In this document: in pieces, positions 60,637 to 64,000 of the stretch
How the letters are laid out: every line of letters begins with the position of its first letter
Position numbering within the stretch: the stretch's first letter is position 1
From: Lacibacter sp. H375
Lineage (GTDB): Bacteria; Bacteroidota; Bacteroidia; Chitinophagales; Chitinophagaceae
NCBI RefSeq assembly: GCF_037892425.1
Contig: NZ_JBBKTT010000001.1
Coordinates: 1,488,001-1,552,000 of the forward strand
DNA length: 64,000 nucleotides
Direction: 5' to 3'
Notes under the pieces: model-generated
Told to the model about the DNA's origin: nothing
The model's input: only the letters and a program-made list of their open reading frames with translations
The model's database searches: none
Position numbers and translations under genes: made by a program

Positions 60637-61626
60637 ATGAAAGTTGCAGTAGTTGGCGCTACAGGTCTTGTAGGTACCAAAATGTTACAGGTATTAGCAG
60701 AAAGAAATTTCCCCGTTACCGAATTAGTTCCGGTTGCAAGTGAACGTTCCGTTGGTAAAGAAGTTGAGTTTAAGGGAAAGAAATACAAAGTGGTAAGCAT
60801 GACCGATGCAATAGCTGCCAAACCTGCTGTGGCTTTATTTAGTGCCGGTGGTGGTACTTCAACAGAATGGGCACCAAAATTTGCAGAAGCCGGTATTACT
60901 GTTATCGATAACTCCAGTGCATGGCGCATGGACCCAACAAAAAAATTAGTAGTGCCCGAAGTAAATGCTGATGTGTTAACAGCAGCAGATAAAGTAATTG
61001 CCAACCCTAACTGTTCAACTATTCAAATGGTTGTGGCGTTGCAACCGCTACATAAAAAATACCAGATCAAGCGTGTGGTTGTATCAACTTACCAAAGCGT
61101 AACAGGTACAGGCGTAAAAGCAGTTGATCAATTGCTGAATGAACGTAAAGGAATTGTTGGCGAGATGGCTTATAAATATCCGATTGATCTGAATGTGATC
61201 CCGCAGATCGATGTTTTTTTGGAGAATGGTTACACCAAAGAAGAAATGAAAATGGTAAAAGAAACCTGCAAGATCATGGGTGATGATTCCATTCGTGTAA
61301 CGGCAACTACTGTACGTATTCCGGTAATGGGTGGTCATAGTGAAAGTGTAAACGTTGAGTTTGCAAATGATTTTGATTTGAACGAAGTAAAAGCATTGCT
61401 CAGCTCAGCACCTGGTATTGTGGTAGTAGATGATCCTGCTACACAGCAATACCCAATGCCGATGGATGCGCATGAAAAAGATGATGTGTTTGTTGGTCGT
61501 TTACGCAGAGATGAAACGCAAGCCAATACATTAAACATGTGGATCGTTAGTGATAACCTTCGCAAAGGTGCAGCAACCAATGCAGTGCAGATCGCTGAAT
61601 ACCTGCAAGGCAAAGGTTTATTGTAA
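60637..61626 (+). CDS. asd: Aspartate-semialdehyde dehydrogenase
   Basis: 329 residues from the ATG at 60637; an upstream in-frame ATG at 60553 lies in the attenuator stems and is not used. NADPH-binding GATGLVGTKMLQVL (about residues 8-21), the catalytic Cys in ANPNCSTIQ, and the C-terminal His in VMGGHSESVNVEF are all present. The enzyme makes aspartate semialdehyde, the branch point to lysine (and diaminopimelate), threonine and methionine. A terminator follows at 61675. Confidence 0.97.
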   Translation: MKVAVVGATGLVGTKMLQVLAERNFPVTELVPVASERSVGKEVEFKGKKYKVVSMTDAIAAKPAVALFSAGGGTSTEWAPKFAEAGITVIDNSSAWRMDPTKKLVVPEVNADVLTAADKVIANPNCSTIQMVVALQPLHKKYQIKRVVVSTYQSVTGTGVKAVDQLLNERKGIVGEMAYKYPIDLNVIPQIDVFLENGYTKEEMKMVKETCKIMGDDSIRVTATTVRIPVMGGHSESVNVEFANDFDLNEVKALLSSAPGIVVVDDPATQQYPMPMDAHEKDDVFVGRLRRDETQANTLNMWIVSDNLRKGAATNAVQIAEYLQGKGLL

Positions 61627-61674
61627 TGGTAGGTGCGGCCAAGTTCCGTCAGACCTGGAAAAAACGTAACGAAA

Positions 61675-61706
61675 AAAGAGAGCGTTTCAATTGAAGCGCT
61701 CTCTTA
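61675..61706 (+). terminator. Intrinsic terminator after asd
   Basis: AAGAGAGCGTTTCAA and TTGAAGCGCTCTCTT form a 15-bp stem with one G-U pair and almost no loop, and A/T-rich flanks; it may also serve the convergent DUF2461 gene. Confidence 0.8.
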
Positions 61707-61724
61707 ATTAATAGAGTTATGATT

Positions 61725-62399
61725 TTATTCACCGGCATGTAATCCTTCATTCAAAAACAACAGCAGTGGTTGCAGTGTTTCAAAATTGGTACATACTTTT
61801 TTAACCAGGTCTTTCGATGTAAGATCGGCATCGGAAAATTTTTGCATAGCAATCCAGCTTTTTAATTTCAAATATTCAATGGCTGGATTGTCGGCTTCAT
61901 AACCTTTTGGTGGTCTAGCCAATTTCATATCACCTTCTGTAGACAGATCGCCAAAGACAGCTTTGAATTTTTTATTGTTGATGATCTTCTGAAATTCTTT
62001 CCAGTTATAATCTATTTCCTGCCGCACATTTTTTAAGAATTCAGGTGGCGGCACATATAAACCGCCGCCTCCAAATGCAGCACCTGGTTCAAAATGAAAA
62101 TAGTAACCGGCAGTCATTCCTTTTTTCCCGTCCTTATTCATGTATGCACCCATGTTTGTTTTGTACGGGCTTTTGTCCTTACTGAAACGTACATCACGGT
62201 TTATCCGGAAAATGCAATCTTTTGCAGCGAGGTGTGCAATGGAAGGATCTTTCTTACCATGTTTTTCAATTACGGTATCAATAAATGCAATGAAGTCGGC
62301 TTTAGCTGCATCGTAAGCTTTACGATTTGCATCGAACCAGGGTTTGTTGTTATTCTTCTTTAAATCTTTTAGAAATTTGAGCGTGGAAAGTTGCAGCAT
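61725..62399 (-). CDS. DUF2461 family protein
   Basis: 224 residues from the ATG at 62399. The family (TIGR02453) has the N-terminal LKFLKDLKKNNNKPWFDANRK and the middle RINRDVRFSKDKSPYKTNMGAYM, both seen. It is cytoplasmic; function unknown. A 15-bp perfect inverted repeat ends two bases upstream of the ATG. Confidence 0.9.
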   Translation of the reverse strand: MLQLSTLKFLKDLKKNNNKPWFDANRKAYDAAKADFIAFIDTVIEKHGKKDPSIAHLAAKDCIFRINRDVRFSKDKSPYKTNMGAYMNKDGKKGMTAGYYFHFEPGAAFGGGGLYVPPPEFLKNVRQEIDYNWKEFQKIINNKKFKAVFGDLSTEGDMKLARPPKGYEADNPAIEYLKLKSWIAMQKFSDADLTSKDLVKKVCTNFETLQPLLLFLNEGLHAGE

Positions 62400-62401
62400 A
62401 A

Positions 62402-62456
62402 AAAGCGTTTTGAAAAAACAAATTGACAAAATCTTTATTGCTTTTCAAAACGCTTT
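62402..62456. repeat. 15-bp perfect inverted repeat at the DUF2461 start
   Basis: AAAGCGTTTTGAAAA (62402-62416) and TTTTCAAAACGCTTT (62442-62456) are perfect complements separated by 25 bases. The repeat lies between the AraC gene and the DUF2461 ATG. On the minus strand it ends in a T run, so it could be the AraC terminator or a leader hairpin that hides the DUF2461 start. Confidence 0.7.
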
Positions 62457-62478
62457 GCTGTAAGAATAGTTTAAACGG

Positions 62479-63408
62479 CTATGCACATATTTTACCGGGC
62501 GGTACGCCATAGACTTTTTTGAATGACTTTATGAGGCAATTCGGGTCTTCATACCCGAGCTCATAAGCCACTTGTGCAACTGAACGCCGTGAGTCTTGAA
62601 TAATATTCCTTGCCAGCATCATTTTTTGTTCCAGGTAATATTCATAAATCGGTTTGCCATGTACATTTTTAAAATGTCTTTTGAGTGAACTGAGACTCAT
62701 ATTGTATTCCCTGGCAAAAATGATAAGGTCAGGGAGGTTACTTTTCAGAAACATTGACAGGCGTGCTCCGAGATCATGCATTTCCTTGGTATAAGAGTAT
62801 TTTTTGGGTGTAGCTGCATTAAATGCTGAGAAGTCGGCTGATGAGAAAAATTTTTCGATCAGTGATAATACATTAACACGCAGTCGGAGGATGTTTACGT
62901 GCTCATTTTGTTGTGTGATCTCCTTAATTGCTTTCAGGTAGTATAACATATCAATTTTCATTAAGGTTGGATTGTCTGCAATATTGAATAGAATCGGAAG
63001 CATATCAATATATGCAGCAAATGCGTCTGCAGAACAGTTGTAGTTGGATTTGATCCAGTTACTGTTGATGATAAAAACAAAAATCTCTTTTTGTGATACT
63101 GGTGTTTCTTTATGAGCAAACTCGCTATAAAAGAAACGCTTAACAGGCCCTTCATAATTAGTATTGTAATAGGCAGACAGTTGCTTACCTGTTTCATCGT
63201 TTGGGCAATAAGCAAAAAAGTAATCGTTGTCTTTAATGTTGGCGCTCAGCAGGAATCCGAAAGATTCAGCATCGGGATCATTCAGAAGCATGTGTCTTAA
63301 AATGAGGCCTTCTTCAAGTTGGTAGTCTTTTAAGCAATAGGCAGGTTGGGACAAAATAGCTTTTAATGCTGTTTTTTGTACTGAAAGGTTGGTGAAAGAT
63401 TGTGGCAT
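62479..63408 (-). CDS. AraC family transcriptional regulator
   Basis: 309 residues. A C-terminal AraC-type DNA-binding domain with two helix-turn-helices (about residues 210-309): YNMSLSSLKRHFKNVHGKPIYEYYLEQKMMLARNII and SVAQVAYELGYEDPNCLIKSFKKVYGVPPGK. The N-terminal 200 residues have a cupin-like or unknown sensor with no motif I can name. It lies next to a long intergenic region with direct repeats. Confidence 0.9.
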   Translation of the reverse strand: MPQSFTNLSVQKTALKAILSQPAYCLKDYQLEEGLILRHMLLNDPDAESFGFLLSANIKDNDYFFAYCPNDETGKQLSAYYNTNYEGPVKRFFYSEFAHKETPVSQKEIFVFIINSNWIKSNYNCSADAFAAYIDMLPILFNIADNPTLMKIDMLYYLKAIKEITQQNEHVNILRLRVNVLSLIEKFFSSADFSAFNAATPKKYSYTKEMHDLGARLSMFLKSNLPDLIIFAREYNMSLSSLKRHFKNVHGKPIYEYYLEQKMMLARNIIQDSRRSVAQVAYELGYEDPNCLIKSFKKVYGVPPGKICA

Positions 63409-63797
63409 TTTCTTCAGGTTTGGTTAGGTAATCAATCTTCAAAGGATATTTACGAAACATAATATTAAAGAGATTTCCAATTAAAAAAAAAAGGAGAAAT
63501 ACTCTTTTTGAGCTTGCTAAATTCTTATATCAATGACGCATAGGTAGTTACACTTAGTTGATTTTTTATGAAAACCTGAAGGCCAAATACAGTTTTCTAA
63601 AGCTTGGACTTTTAGGTGTATTACTTGAACTTTTAGTGTATAGCAATCCTTAAAAAAGCGAGCAAACTTTGTATGGTCAGTTATTATTATTCGATTCTGC
63701 AGTTTCTCTTTTTAATCTGTATACCTATCAAATTCCGCTAATGTAAAATCGTACTCTATCCTGTGAGGCCATAATTATAACCTCTAAAAAAATAATT
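63409..63797. other. 389-base divergent regulatory region
   Basis: Between the AraC gene and the secreted protein gene. AT-rich, no ORF of note and no RNA gene seen. TATCCTTTG lies about 30 bases upstream of the AraC start. A direct repeat is at 63603-63643. No exact TAnnTTTG is seen in front of the plus-strand gene. Confidence 0.5.
63603..63643. repeat. Tandem 20/21-base imperfect direct repeat
   Basis: CTTGGACTTTTAGGTGTATT (63603) and CTTGAACTTTTAGTGTATAG (63624) lie head to tail with a 21-base period, two helical turns. They match except for one substitution, one deleted G and the last two bases. AraC-type regulators typically bind direct repeats with this period. Confidence 0.5.
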
Positions 63798-64000
63798 ATG
63801 TCTCAATTTTTACATCTCGCAAAGAGAGGGCTGCTCTTTATGCTCATTTCTTTGTGGATCCTCCCTGCTTTCGCTCAAAATGGCAGTGAATGTTATAAAC
63901 CAATTACCGGTTTTGGTACCCAGGTTAATCCAATCAGGAACTCACTCATCTGTCTTGATTGCGACCGCACAGGTATCAACAATGTAACAGATGCTGACAA
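63798..64000 (+). CDS. Secreted protein, N-terminal part
   Basis: The window ends 67 codons into this gene. It begins MSQFLHLAKRGLLFMLISLW, with signal peptide cleavage likely after AFAQ, and continues NGSECYKPITGFGTQVNPIRN and a Cys pair (SLICLDCDRT). It is probably an exported, perhaps large, surface protein of the same general class as others in the window. It follows the direct-repeat region next to the AraC gene, which may control it. Confidence 0.75.
   Translation, partial: MSQFLHLAKRGLLFMLISLWILPAFAQNGSECYKPITGFGTQVNPIRNSLICLDCDRTGINNVTDAD

Overview
The window looks like a chromosomal segment of a moderately AT-rich member of the Bacteroidota, most likely near the Chitinophagaceae. 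The support is: exact copies of the Bacteroidota promoter box TAnnTTTG close upstream of many start codons, several with a TTTG or TTG element about 20 bases further up; few purine-rich Shine-Dalgarno sequences; secreted proteins with type IX secretion style C-termini; and the gene order rplM-rpsI-rpsB-tsf. It is ordinary core chromosome. I see no prophage, insertion sequence, CRISPR array, tRNA or rRNA.

Layout. 1-2.6 kb: translation genes (L13 end, S9, S2, EF-Ts). 3.2-6.1 kb: paaZ and an unusual enoyl-CoA hydratase-like gene. 6.2-15.0 kb: a DNA glycosylase, then an inorganic-carbon locus with two beta-carbonic anhydrases, a SulP anion transporter and the DabA/DabB bicarbonate/CO2 uptake pair. 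15.1-25.4 kb: fabG, a PhyH/GH3 pair, lptB, metF, a periplasmic prolyl isomerase with a TlpA-like partner, rlmD. 25.5-39.8 kb: two rhomboid proteases, an EEP nuclease-fold protein, cysS behind a poly-cysteine leader ORF, an LpxH-like phosphoesterase with a glycosyltransferase, a second DNA glycosylase, a dipeptide epimerase, lipoproteins, obg, and a pair of paralogous membrane proteins. 39.8-55.1 kb: more phenylacetate genes (paaY, paaI, paaG, paaABCD, paaE, a TetR regulator), separated by surface proteins and a sugar-related group. 55.3-64 kb: a PfkB kinase, a kinase-fold protein, a lamin-tail surface protein, asd behind a leader peptide and attenuator, a DUF2461 gene, an AraC regulator, and the start of a secreted protein.

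How the genes work together. Phenylacetyl-CoA epoxidase (PaaABCDE), the isomerase PaaG, the ring-opening fusion enzyme PaaZ, the thioesterase PaaI and PaaY make up most of an aerobic phenylacetate pathway, spread over 50 kb in four clusters. paaK, paaH and paaJ are not in the window. Carbonic anhydrase, SulP, DabA and DabB form a CO2/bicarbonate supply module, presumably for carboxylation reactions, since no carbon-fixation gene is present here.

Most interesting signals. (1) asd is preceded by an 18-codon ORF rich in Lys, Thr and Met codons, all products of the aspartate pathway. An intrinsic terminator follows, and its ascending arm can instead pair with the end of the leader ORF. (2) cysS is preceded by a 14-codon ORF with six Cys codons. 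Both leader ORFs start one or two bases from the predicted transcription start, so both may be leaderless. They look like amino-acid-sensing attenuators.
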